From assembly GCA_000433175.1 (NCBI GenBank), contig HF986687.1:23558-34502 (forward strand): a stretch of 10,945 bases of DNA, given 5' to 3'. Below, one piece after another: positions 1 through 7,689 of this stretch (position 1 is the stretch's first letter; each line of letters starts with the position of its first letter). A program made the position numbers and the translations under genes. The notes under the pieces were generated by a model. That model ran no database searches and had not been told where the DNA came from. It saw only the letters and a list, made by a program, of their open reading frames with translations. This DNA comes from Prevotella sp. CAG:1058 (GTDB lineage Bacteria; Bacteroidota; Bacteroidia; Bacteroidales; Bacteroidaceae).

Positions 1-376
1 TGCCTGTACCTATGGCAGCATCGGCCTCGGCAGCCGTTCCGGTAGGAATCACCTCGCCGAGCGAAGTGTACTTGGAACAGTCCTTGGTGCTTACACCCCA
101 GATTGGATGGTAAGTGTCAGCCGGATTAGGACGGTAGTCCTGCAGGTAAAGTACCTTGAAGTCTTGTGCCACCGGGTCATAGAACGGCATGGGGTCGCCT
201 ACATAGCCAACGTAAGGACGGTAATACGTATCAGCCTTGCTTTCGTCAGTCGAGGCGAAATATTCTGTTGTGTTATTCCAATCCTTCTGAGTCAAGACAG
301 GATCATCGGCGTCGGAACAGCCACTGAAGGCTGTCAGGAATGCCGCCAAAGCAAAAGGATATATCATAGTCTTCAT
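1..376 (-). CDS. Surface glycoside hydrolase, GH32-like, N-terminal part only (runs off the left edge)
   Basis: The 3' end lies outside the window; 125 codons are visible from an ATG at 376. The N-terminus is a lipoprotein signal ending at Cys20 (FSGC), followed by SDADD, which fits the Ser/Asp-rich signal that sends Bacteroidetes lipoproteins to the cell surface. From about residue 57 the text YVGDPMPFYDP, then FKVLYLQDYRPNP and YHPIWGVSTKD, follows the first blade of the GH32 five-bladed propeller. In GH32 the nucleophile is the Asp of WMNDPNG; Asp61 of the GDP here is the candidate, although the flanking residues differ from the classical motif. The expected role is endo-acting cleavage of fructan at the cell surface, feeding the SusCD importer encoded upstream. 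Family assignment is from the visible pattern only; a GH43-like or other propeller protein is possible. It is the fourth gene of the operon, 111 bases after the preceding stop. Confidence 0.72.
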   Translation of the reverse strand, partial: MKTMIYPFALAAFLTAFSGCSDADDPVLTQKDWNNTTEYFASTDESKADTYYRPYVGYVGDPMPFYDPVAQDFKVLYLQDYRPNPADTYHPIWGVSTKDCSKYTSLGEVIPTGTAAEADAAIGTG

Positions 377-408
377 AAAATTTATTTGGTTTAAGATATT
401 GTTATTTC

Positions 409-474
409 CAAGCTGCCGGCTACAGCCGGGCTGTATTGCAGGCCCTGCGCCATGCCCGCCCGTATGCCGGCTTG
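409..474 (-). other. GC-rich branched inverted-repeat element between operon genes
   Basis: In the 111-base gap between the third and fourth operon genes. On the transcribed (minus) strand CAAGCCGGC (474-466) can pair with GCCGGCAGCTTG (420-409) as nine pairs with a three-base bulge. Inside it are a perfect hairpin TACAGC-CCG-GCTGTA (435-421) and a small one GCAG-GGC-CTGC (448-438), giving a three-way junction. No U-run follows, so it is not a classical terminator. It could slow transcription, stabilise the upstream susCD-lipoprotein mRNA as a processing barrier, or be a dispersed repeat. The core ATTGCAGGCC (435-444, plus strand) recurs at 9860-9869. Confidence 0.5.
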
Positions 475-487
475 CCTATATTATTTA

Positions 488-1885
488 TTACTCACCTTGC
501 AGGTAATTTATTGCGTTAAGGGTCATCTTTGCCACATTGCCGTGATACTGGTCTCCGGAAGCGTCAACTCCGTATGAATACCAGTCGTAGGCACCTGAAC
601 CGATGCAGAGGACGCGTCCGCCTGCCGCGTTGGCCGGATACTCCCATACTACGACAGCGCCGTCGCCGCCATAACCGAGGTCAAGTCCGCCGTGCAGGTT
701 GCGCCAATCGTCCAATGTCGGATAACCGCCCCAGTCGGAACCTATGTGCCACTGGCAGGTACTGTTCGTTATCCTGTAGCCAGCATCACAAGTGTAAACG
801 CCCTGCTTGCCGTCAATAGTAGTCACCAGACCCTGGTAAATCGGATGATTCTCATGTCCGTCGACAAAGAAGCTCCACGGACCTGAAGTAATCTCGCCGC
901 TCTCTTCTACCTGTCCCCAACAGTTGTTCGGGTTGTTGCCGTCGGCAGTGGCACCAAGCTTGGCTGCGTAATAAGTGGCAAAACGAGTGAGCAAAAGGCA
1001 ACCGCCGTTGTTATAGAAGTCCTTAACGGCCGGCAATGCTTGCAGCGCCGCAGGTGCGGCAGCGTCAAACTTGTCCATGTTGTCGATACCGCCGTCAATA
1101 TGCAGGTGCCACCACATCACTTTGCATTCGCCCAGGTCGACGTTGCCGTTCCTGATGTCCTCGAACGACACATACTGCGAATTGGCCACATTCTTAAGCA
1201 TCCAGTCTGCAGCGGCACGCTCCTCGTAACCCAGCCCATCGATTGTGGAAGCAAGTCCTACGTAAACAGCGCTTGGCGAATCAGACTTGATTACAGTAAC
1301 CCTATATACAGCCGTTGCGGTTTTATAAGTTACAGTAAAGTCAACCGGATTGGTGAAATCGACAGGTTGTCCTGAAGCCGGGGCAACCGTAGCACCCTCG
1401 GACGTTACAATCTCTGTAACCATGCTGGTTATGTCGGTAGAAGTCGGCACACGTACGATAATCGTGCGGTCGTCTTCATTTATCACGCCAATGTATCCAT
1501 TCGCCTTGAACGATAATATACGTGCAGCGTCGTGCACGACGTTGACAGTATAGTCAAAGTATGCATCGCCGTTGACAACCTGAACGTTCTGCGGGACAGA
1601 GAAGTCAGCCAAGTCGCCAACCTTCATGGACGCCACTGCGCCTTCGGACACCTTGATGTCGGTGACTGTCATTGCGCGTGTATTGTAATTCTCAGGTACG
1701 CCCACTGTGACAGTCCTGTTTACATTATCTATTACGCCTTCATATTCGTCCAAGGCAAAGGACGTAATCCATGTATCTCCATCCAGACGGAGATCAGATG
1801 TATTGTCGTCACTGCAGCTTGCAAGAGCAAAAACCGACACTGCAAACAACAATACTGAGGCAAAATGCTTTATTATCAGTTTCAT
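488..1885 (-). CDS. SusE-position surface glycan-binding lipoprotein with DUF4960-like C-terminal domain
   Basis: A 465-residue protein with a lipoprotein signal: lipobox LASC with Cys24, followed by SDDN, consistent with surface export. Residues 38-120 and 121-201 are two diverged copies of one beta-sandwich unit. Each opens with I(T/L)SF followed by G.I(D/N) and a T(V/I).V.VP strand, has a (V/T)SEGA turn and closes in Y.V.V; this resembles the DUF5018 type. Residues 205-465 form a compact alpha/beta domain with KVMWWHLHIDGG (255-266), NNGGCLLLTRFATYYAAKLG (292-311) and ENHPIYQGL (345-353). That layout is like ThuA/class I glutamine-amidotransferase folds and, as I remember it, DUF4960. I see no clear Cys-His-Glu triad, so binding rather than catalysis is likelier. 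Its place right after SusD (27 bases) is that of SusE/BT1761-type glycan-binding proteins. Stop TAA at 488-490. Confidence 0.82.
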   Translation of the reverse strand: MKLIIKHFASVLLFAVSVFALASCSDDNTSDLRLDGDTWITSFALDEYEGVIDNVNRTVTVGVPENYNTRAMTVTDIKVSEGAVASMKVGDLADFSVPQNVQVVNGDAYFDYTVNVVHDAARILSFKANGYIGVINEDDRTIIVRVPTSTDITSMVTEIVTSEGATVAPASGQPVDFTNPVDFTVTYKTATAVYRVTVIKSDSPSAVYVGLASTIDGLGYEERAAADWMLKNVANSQYVSFEDIRNGNVDLGECKVMWWHLHIDGGIDNMDKFDAAAPAALQALPAVKDFYNNGGCLLLTRFATYYAAKLGATADGNNPNNCWGQVEESGEITSGPWSFFVDGHENHPIYQGLVTTIDGKQGVYTCDAGYRITNSTCQWHIGSDWGGYPTLDDWRNLHGGLDLGYGGDGAVVVWEYPANAAGGRVLCIGSGAYDWYSYGVDASGDQYHGNVAKMTLNAINYLQGE

Positions 1886-1912
1886 GATATGTGTTTTTAT
1901 TTAGTTAATGTA

Positions 1913-3646
1913 TCACCATCCGCCACAGTTCTGCGTGTAGTGGCCGTTGCTGGCACTAATCTGAGCGAAAGGTATGGGCAAATACTCGTTCTTGTTCTTG
2001 GTAAACGAAGCACCCTTGTAAATTGCGCAGTTGTCAGCCTCTTGGGCATAATACTTGTCAAGAACCTCTTTGGCTTCACCCCAGCGTACAAGGTCGAAGA
2101 ACCTGTCGCTCTCCATCGCCAGCTCAAGACGACGCTCGAACTTCAGCATCTTCAATGCCTCGTCCTTGCTGTAAGAGCCGGTGTAAGGCTGGATGTTGAA
2201 CGTAACACCATAGTCGGCAGGATAATTTGCTATCATGCCTGTACTCTGCTTGGCACGGTTACGCACCTCGTTAATAAGGCTTACGGCCTCGTCTATCCTG
2301 CCGTCGTTCAGCTGGATAAGAGCCTCGGCACGCATAAGAAGCACGTCTGCATAGCGTAACACGATATGGTTCATCGGCGAACCCCACCATGCACCTTTTA
2401 TAAGATAGTCGCCATCGGGGTCAACATTATGCTTCAGAGTAACATAATATCCGTAAAGACCGTTGCTTCGGCTCCATGTCGAGGTTTTGTCCATGATGTA
2501 GTTCTTATTGAACTCGTAAGGCATTCCAGGCATTCCGACTGTAAGGAAGAGGCGTGGATCTGCGCTTTCATTAGCCTTGTCATAGTCCCTGTCATTGAAG
2601 GTGTCAAGGTAAGGATGGCCGTCAACATCTGTCCTGAAGGCGTTTACAAGATTCTGGCTAGGCTTATAGAAATCGCATCCGCCGTCTGTTACACCGGGAA
2701 TGTTGGGAACTATCAGGCCGAACGACCAGTTACAGTTACCGTTTGCCGTTCCATCGTTAGTCGAGTATTGCATTGCCCACAACGATTCGCAGCCGTTCTC
2801 ATACTGAGGTTCGGGGCGGAAGTTGTTATGGAAGTCACTTTCCAGGTCGTAGCCGCCGGCTTCCATTATAGACTTCTCTGTATACTGAACGACCTTTTCC
2901 AAGTCCTCGGCATTGATGCTGGTAACCTCGTTGGTCTGAGGATCATCCTGGCGGTAAGCCTTGTAGAGGTAAGTCTTTGCCAGATAAGCAGCTGCTGCAG
3001 CCTTTGTAGGCCTTCCCTTGTCGGCCTGTGTGTCAGGCAGGTTGTCGAAAGCGAACTGGAAGTCGTTAGCAATCTGCTGCCAGCCTTCGTCATTTGTATA
3101 TGCAGTATTGGTCAGGTTGTTGTATTCATCGGGCGAAAGGTTTTCGTCATTGGCGAATACTATGTGCTTGTAAAGTTGCTTCAACAGGAAATGTCCATGA
3201 CCACGGAGGAACTTCATTTCGGCGATACGCTGCTGTTTGAGCGGGTAAGATTTCTCGTCAAGCTGGTTGAGCTGCTGCAAAGCAGTGTTGACACGCGAGA
3301 TGCAGTTATACAGACGTTGCCACATGTCGCTGATGTTCCAGTCGGTCGTCATGATACCTTGTGAAATCTCAAGCTTGTGGAACACGTCACCGTCCTCTGT
3401 TCCGTTACCGCCCTTGTAGGCATCGTCAGAACGGACGTCATAATTCCACATCGAGAAAGACGAGTTGATGTCTTCAGCCGAAATCCAACCTGCGTAAGCC
3501 GAAATCACAAGATGGTCTACATATTGCGGATCTTTCAGTTGCTCGTTGTCGATAGTTCCCTGAGGTACCTGGTCTTCCAGAAAGCTGGTACAGCCCGAAC
3601 AAAGCAATGCAAATCCCAAGGCTGTTGTATATAATATCTTTTTCAT
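1913..3646 (-). CDS. SusD/RagB-family outer-membrane glycan-binding lipoprotein, probably fructan-specific
   Basis: A 577-residue SusD-like protein: the lid that captures oligosaccharide on the cell surface and sits over its SusC pore. The signal ends CSGC with Cys19, followed by TSFLED, the usual SusD start (C..FLe). The N-terminal SusD-like/TPR region spans about 20-280. The C-terminal RagB/SusD region has HIVLRYADVLLMRAEAL (427-443), INEVRNRA (458-465), ERRLELAMESDRFFDLVRWG (504-523) and the end block YLPIPFAQI...QNCGGW. Length is normal. Counting from Cys19 as residue 1, Asp59, Asn61, Asp85 and Trp103 become D41, N43, D67 and W85; from memory these are levan contacts in BT1762. The gene begins 30 bases after the susC stop, with AAGGAA upstream of the ATG. 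It ends in TGA, 27 bases before the next start. Confidence 0.95.
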   Translation of the reverse strand: MKKILYTTALGFALLCSGCTSFLEDQVPQGTIDNEQLKDPQYVDHLVISAYAGWISAEDINSSFSMWNYDVRSDDAYKGGNGTEDGDVFHKLEISQGIMTTDWNISDMWQRLYNCISRVNTALQQLNQLDEKSYPLKQQRIAEMKFLRGHGHFLLKQLYKHIVFANDENLSPDEYNNLTNTAYTNDEGWQQIANDFQFAFDNLPDTQADKGRPTKAAAAAYLAKTYLYKAYRQDDPQTNEVTSINAEDLEKVVQYTEKSIMEAGGYDLESDFHNNFRPEPQYENGCESLWAMQYSTNDGTANGNCNWSFGLIVPNIPGVTDGGCDFYKPSQNLVNAFRTDVDGHPYLDTFNDRDYDKANESADPRLFLTVGMPGMPYEFNKNYIMDKTSTWSRSNGLYGYYVTLKHNVDPDGDYLIKGAWWGSPMNHIVLRYADVLLMRAEALIQLNDGRIDEAVSLINEVRNRAKQSTGMIANYPADYGVTFNIQPYTGSYSKDEALKMLKFERRLELAMESDRFFDLVRWGEAKEVLDKYYAQEADNCAIYKGASFTKNKNEYLPIPFAQISASNGHYTQNCGGW

Positions 3647-3676
3647 TGTTTCCTTATTTTTCTGTTAGTATGTCTT

Positions 3677-6600
3677 TTAGAAACTTACATTGATACCAAA
3701 AGTAACGTTCAGAGGTATCGGGTATCCGAAGTTTGGATTCTCCGGATCGACACCGGTGAAGTCTTTGCTCTTTATAGTCAGCACATTCTGCGCACTAAGA
3801 TAGAAGCGCAGGCGTTCCATCTTAAGCTTCTTCGTTACTTTTTCAGGCAGATTATAACCTAACTGGATATTGCGCAGCTTAAGGAACGAGCCGTCCTCTA
3901 CAAAATATGTTGACACGCGTTTCTCGTTATTTACGTCATCTCGAGACAGTGCAGGAATAGTTGAGTTGGGATTCTGCGGAGTCCATGCGTCAAGCACACG
4001 CTTACCCTTGTTCAGGAAGCCGATGTTAAGACCGCTCCACAGGTCGGTTTCTTTCTTCAGGTCACTGATGATGTCGGCACCCTGTACACCCTGCCAGAAC
4101 ATTGTGAAATCGAAGTTCTTATATTCAAGGTAAATGTTCAAGCCATAGCTGAAGTCAGGAACAGGATCGTAAATCCACTTCTGGTCGGCTTCGTTGATAA
4201 CGCCGTTACCGTCGAGGTCGCGCCAGCGTATGCGTCCGGGAGCAGCACCTTCTTGCGTTGCGTGGTTGTCAACTTCCTCCTGAGACTTGAATATGCCGTC
4301 GGCAACATATCCGACCTGTGCACCATTAGGATGTCCAACTACGCTTTTTACACCGTTGCCGCCGAATGTGCCGTTTGCTGCCACGGTTGCCGGCAATGCG
4401 GTAATCTTATTACTATAAGATGAGATATTAGCGGAAATGTCATACTTCAAACCAAAAGATGTCTGGTTACGGTAACCAAGGTTCAACTCGAATCCCCGGT
4501 TTTCCATCTCGCCTGCATTGACCCACTGCGAGCTACCCTCTCCCATGGCAGCGATTCCAGCCATCTGGACAAGAATGTCGGTAGTCTTCTTATAATACCA
4601 ATCGAACGAACCGTACAGAGTCTGCCTTAATACGGAGAAGTCAAGACCGATGTTAGTCTGTGTGGTAGTCTCCCATTTGATGTCATCATTTCCTATCTGG
4701 TTTCTCTTGAATCCGGACTGGAGTATGCTTCCGCCGTTAGTTCCGGCTATGTCATAAGACGTTCCGTAGCTTTGTCCGCCAGACTCGTTTACTCCATAAT
4801 TGGGCACATAAACAGTGTACCTGGCTATGTTTGAGATTTCCTGGTTACCAGTCTGTCCCCAAGAAGCCCTTATCTTCAAGTCGTCAAGCCATTTTAGGTT
4901 TTTCATGAAATTCTCGCGACTGATGCGCCAGCCAAGAGAGAATGAAGGGAATGTCGCATATCGGTTGTTCTTACCGAAACGTGAGGAACCGTCGTGACGC
5001 ACTGTAAGCGAGAACAGATACTTCTCGTCATAAGTATAATTAAGTTTTCCAAAGAAAGAAACAAGTGAATACCCTTCGCCCGAACCGTAAGCAAGGGCGG
5101 TGCCTACACCTGCGTCCGGCCACATGAAGTCGGGGTTGAGGATAGAGAAGTCCTCCTTGTAACCGGAGAACCATTCGTCGTCTTCGCGGTTAAGCTCCAT
5201 ACCGACCATGACATCTCCGCGGTGCTTTCCTATCTCAAGATTGTAGGTGACAACAGCGTTCCACATCCATTTCATCCAATGTTCCTGCTTTGCCTCTACG
5301 GCGTTCTTGTCGTTGGCTACGTTGCCTTCGGTGATAGGATAAGTGAAGATGCGCTGCTTCTTCTGGGCATAGTCGATACCGAACGTCGAGCGGATGTTGA
5401 ATCCCTTGAAAAGGCTGAGGTTTACATAAGCGTCTCCGAACATTCTCCAATATGTATAACGGTTGTCTGAATTACGCTCGAGACGTGCAACGGGGTTTTC
5501 CCTGTCAGGATAGCCGCCCACCGGTCCGGCATACTCGCCGTTGATGTCATAAACCGGCAGTGAAGGATTGAACTGAAGTGCATTCTCAAGGAATCCGCCG
5601 GGAGCCTGCACCTCTGAAGTACGGTTAAGAGTGAAATGCTCGCCGATGGTCAGAATCTTGTCTATGAGCTTGTACTCAGAGTTCATACGGGCGGAAAAGC
5701 GTTCAAAGTCAGAGTTCTTGATGATACCGAGGTTTTTATAATATCCCAGTGAAAAGTATGAAGAACCCTTATCCGTGCCGTTGCTTACAGCCACGTTGTA
5801 ATTCTGGATGATACCCGTGCGCGTTGTTTCGTCAACCCAGTCGGTGTCTGCCGATGGGACCGTATTGCCCGAATCGAGGAAGCGGTCCATAGTAATGCCG
5901 TTGAGCTGCGGATAGCCGTTGGCGTCGTAGCCCCAGTCATAACGGTAGCCCAGTGGGTTGGTGTTAGGGTCCTGGCCGCCGTTTACATAAGCCTGCCACA
6001 TGGCCTGTCCGTATTCCTTTGCATTGAGCACGTCCAGCTTGTTGGCATACATCGAAACGGAAAGCGATGCGTCCAAATCAATCTTCAACTGGCCCGACTT
6101 ACCCTTCTTTGTAGTAATAATGATTACACCGTTAGCCGCGCGCGAACCATATATTGATGCCGAAGCCGCATCCTTCAACACTTGTATCGACTCGATGTCG
6201 TTACCGTTAAGTTCGTGCATGCCCGACTTTGTAGGCACACCGTCGATGATGTAGAGCGGATCGTTGTTGTTAAGCGTACCCACGCCACGTATGCGTATGG
6301 TAGCCGAACCGCTCGGGTTACCGTCGGCGGTAATGTTCATGCCCGGGACACGTCCCTGGAGGGCTTTCATCGGGTTGTTCTCATTGAGGTCGGCTATGTC
6401 GTCCATGCTTACTACCGACACGGCACCTGTAAGGTCAGCCTTTCTCTGAGTCGTATAACCCGTCACCACAAGCTCGTCTATCAACTTGCTATCTTCGGTC
6501 ATGACCACGTTCAGCGACTTGCCCGGGTCTACAGACACGGTTTTGTAACCCATATAAGAAATGGAGAGCTTCTTGCCCCCTGATACCTTAAGCCGGAACT

Positions 6601-6781
6601 TTCCGTCAAAGTCGGTCACGGCTGCGTTTTTTGTGCCTTCCTCGATTACTGTTGCACCGATGATAGGCTCGCCCGACTCGTCCCTTACTGTACCGTCGAC
6701 GTCAACTTGCTGGGCGAACGCCACCGTACAAGAAACGAGGAACACTGCACTAAGCAGCATTCGTCTAAATTTCTCAATCAT
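3677..6781 (-). CDS. SusC/RagA-family TonB-dependent outer-membrane oligosaccharide transporter
   Basis: A 1034-residue SusC-like importer, the usual size. It has a signal peptide (residues 1-23, likely cleaved VAFA|QQ) and a carboxypeptidase-regulatory-like domain at about 28-98 (GTVRDESGEPIIGATV, then TDFDGKF and ISYMGYKT). A TonB-box-like IDELVVTGY follows at 101-109. The plug at about 113-228 carries the SusC signatures ADLTGAVSVV, LQGRVPGM, IRIRGVG, DPLYIIDGVP, IESIQVLKDAASASIYGSRA and ANGVIIITTKKG. The rest is the 22-strand barrel. It includes the common acidic loop DLDGNGVINEADQ and ends in a C-terminal strand with terminal Phe (NVTFGINVSF). It imports oligosaccharides cut at the surface, powered by TonB-ExbBD, in complex with the SusD encoded next. 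It is the first gene of the operon. No regulator (HTCS, ECF sigma) lies in the window; the N-terminus lacks the extra signalling domain used by FecI/FecR systems. Confidence 0.97.
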   Translation of the reverse strand: MIEKFRRMLLSAVFLVSCTVAFAQQVDVDGTVRDESGEPIIGATVIEEGTKNAAVTDFDGKFRLKVSGGKKLSISYMGYKTVSVDPGKSLNVVMTEDSKLIDELVVTGYTTQRKADLTGAVSVVSMDDIADLNENNPMKALQGRVPGMNITADGNPSGSATIRIRGVGTLNNNDPLYIIDGVPTKSGMHELNGNDIESIQVLKDAASASIYGSRAANGVIIITTKKGKSGQLKIDLDASLSVSMYANKLDVLNAKEYGQAMWQAYVNGGQDPNTNPLGYRYDWGYDANGYPQLNGITMDRFLDSGNTVPSADTDWVDETTRTGIIQNYNVAVSNGTDKGSSYFSLGYYKNLGIIKNSDFERFSARMNSEYKLIDKILTIGEHFTLNRTSEVQAPGGFLENALQFNPSLPVYDINGEYAGPVGGYPDRENPVARLERNSDNRYTYWRMFGDAYVNLSLFKGFNIRSTFGIDYAQKKQRIFTYPITEGNVANDKNAVEAKQEHWMKWMWNAVVTYNLEIGKHRGDVMVGMELNREDDEWFSGYKEDFSILNPDFMWPDAGVGTALAYGSGEGYSLVSFFGKLNYTYDEKYLFSLTVRHDGSSRFGKNNRYATFPSFSLGWRISRENFMKNLKWLDDLKIRASWGQTGNQEISNIARYTVYVPNYGVNESGGQSYGTSYDIAGTNGGSILQSGFKRNQIGNDDIKWETTTQTNIGLDFSVLRQTLYGSFDWYYKKTTDILVQMAGIAAMGEGSSQWVNAGEMENRGFELNLGYRNQTSFGLKYDISANISSYSNKITALPATVAANGTFGGNGVKSVVGHPNGAQVGYVADGIFKSQEEVDNHATQEGAAPGRIRWRDLDGNGVINEADQKWIYDPVPDFSYGLNIYLEYKNFDFTMFWQGVQGADIISDLKKETDLWSGLNIGFLNKGKRVLDAWTPQNPNSTIPALSRDDVNNEKRVSTYFVEDGSFLKLRNIQLGYNLPEKVTKKLKMERLRFYLSAQNVLTIKSKDFTGVDPENPNFGYPIPLNVTFGINVSF

Positions 6782-6827
6782 AACATTATTTTTTACGGTT
6801 AGTGTATATTAGTTAAAGTTTTGCCTG

Positions 6828-6835
6828 CAAAATTA
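6828..6835 (-). promoter_or_regulatory. Likely -7 box of the susC operon promoter
   Basis: On the minus strand the bases read TAATTTTG, an exact match to the Bacteroidetes -7 consensus TAnnTTTG, about 46 bases before the susC ATG. This would give a leader of roughly 40 bases. No convincing TTTG -33 box lies 19-21 bases further upstream, where the DNA is A/T-rich. A weak core with a missing -33 box is what an activator-dependent PUL promoter would look like, but that is inference. Confidence 0.5.
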
Positions 6836-7167
6836 GCTTAACTTAAAAAAAGAAGATTAAAAATTCATTTCATATTCTATAAAAAAACGTTCATGAAACA
6901 AAATTGATATGGTTTGAACTAAAAATACAAGCCATAGGCATTGTTTTCGCATTATTTAGGGACGAAAAGACAACAACCTAAGTAAACAACGCGCAATGAA
7001 AGGGCTGCAACGGCAAGGATAAACGGGCAGAACAGGGCTTGAACATGGGCGCCGTGCGCCGGAATACAGCTAAGAAAGCAAACTTACAGGGCAGACAGGA
7101 CAAAAAACACAGTTTGTCGGCTGACGGCGCTTTTGGCTTTCGTTGTGTCACATTAAGAAATTCAGTA

Positions 7168-7181
7168 ATTTTTGCAAAAAT
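7168..7181. repeat. 14-bp perfect palindrome containing a minus-strand -7-like box
   Basis: ATTTTTGCAAAAAT is perfectly self-complementary. On the minus strand positions 7182-7175 read TATTTTTG, which fits TAnnTTTG. On the plus strand the nearest reading, TAATTTTTG, has one base too many. It could be a repressor site, a promoter for a leftward transcript toward susC, or chance in A/T-rich DNA. Confidence 0.35.
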
Positions 7182-7240
7182 AGGGAGCAAGAACATTGCG
7201 AATTGCCTTAACAAGAGTGAACTGGCATATCCATTCGCGC

Positions 7241-7372
7241 AAAAGTCGGTTGATTACGGAGTAAAAGACGGCTGATTGCAAGACAAAAGACGGCATATTG
7301 GACTGCAAAAAGCATCAAAACAGCGTATAAAAAACGGCAGTTACTGATGCAAAACGCCGTGTTTTGCACCCT
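7241..7372. repeat. Six-unit degenerate tandem array with exact 22-base period
   Basis: An AAAA tract begins at 7241, 7263, 7285, 7307, 7329 and 7351, exactly 22 bases apart each time. The first three units begin AAAAGtCGG, AAAAGACGG and AAAAGACGG; the fifth begins AAAAAACGGC and the sixth AAAACGCCG. The fourth keeps the A-tract and a GC pair but has otherwise diverged. The second unit, AAAAGACGGCTGATTGCAAG, is closest to a consensus. The phase is lost before 7241 and after 7372. A period of 22 is near two turns of B-DNA, so the A-tracts lie on one helix face and should bend the DNA. The unit is too short for CRISPR. The function is not known to me. Confidence 0.75.
7348..7368. repeat. 8-bp hairpin closing the 22-base array
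   Basis: TGCAAAAC (7348-7355) and GTTTTGCA (7361-7368) are perfect inverted repeats with a five-base loop GCCGT. The left arm contains the sixth A-tract of the periodic array. No T-run follows on either strand, so it is a poor fit to an intrinsic terminator. Confidence 0.55.
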
Positions 7373-7689
7373 TTACAGCACTCATTTAATGCACACTCCA
7401 GCATAGGGCACCATAACAGACACAATGTCAGACATTTGCGTTTGCACACGAAAAAGCCTCATAAATGCAGCCGGACGCATGTATTTTCAGGACAAGGCAC
7501 TCCTGCAACACCAAGCAAAATCAAGAAGAAAGCAAAACTTGTGTTTAGCTTGCATAATGGCATATCGCAACAATCGTTAAACATCATGCGCACGCAAGCC
7601 TTGCCGGAAAAGACGCCGCCATGACGTTCCACATACGCCACAGGGGCAACAAACATCTGCCCCCAGCGCATAATTAAAAATAAAACGAG

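Larger units (their letters stand above)
6782..7689. other. Long intergenic region without a convincing gene
   Basis: About 900 bases separate the divergent susC and glycerate kinase genes. The left 120 bases are A/T-rich and hold the susC promoter. From about 6965 to 7230 both strands stay open for 78 codons (plus 7039-7275, minus 6978-7214), but neither frame has a good ribosome site or a recognisable protein. From 7241 a 22-base periodic array begins. Positions 7373-7689 show only small inverted repeats, such as GGGGCA (7643-7648) with TGCCCC (7658-7663). The length is large for a Bacteroidales intergenic gap, so a non-coding RNA, a dispersed repeat or a gene remnant is possible. I recognise none. 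Confidence 0.6.

Noticed and set aside
107..394. 95-codon plus-strand frame at the left edge
   Set aside because: Antisense to the partial GH32-like lipoprotein gene, which has a clear signal peptide and family motifs.
2366..3364. 332-codon open frame on the plus strand
   Set aside because: It lies wholly antisense to the susD-like gene, whose full-length family match is clear. Its product is low-quality, rich in Val, Cys and Leu, with no family features.
6889..6919. GTTCA...TGAAC as a regulator site upstream of the susC promoter
   Set aside because: The half-sites are only five bases in A/T-rich DNA; too weak to support without comparison to related promoters.
7048..7060. GGCGC-CGT-GCGCC hairpin as a terminator
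   Set aside because: Only five base pairs and no T-run on either side; likely chance.
6978..7275. Two overlapping 78-codon frames on opposite strands in the long gap
   Set aside because: No ribosome site, recognisable domain or coding bias favours either. They are kept only as part of the unexplained intergenic block.
7241..7372. CRISPR array
   Set aside because: The period is 22 bases with no constant repeat and unique spacer pattern, and there are no cas genes.
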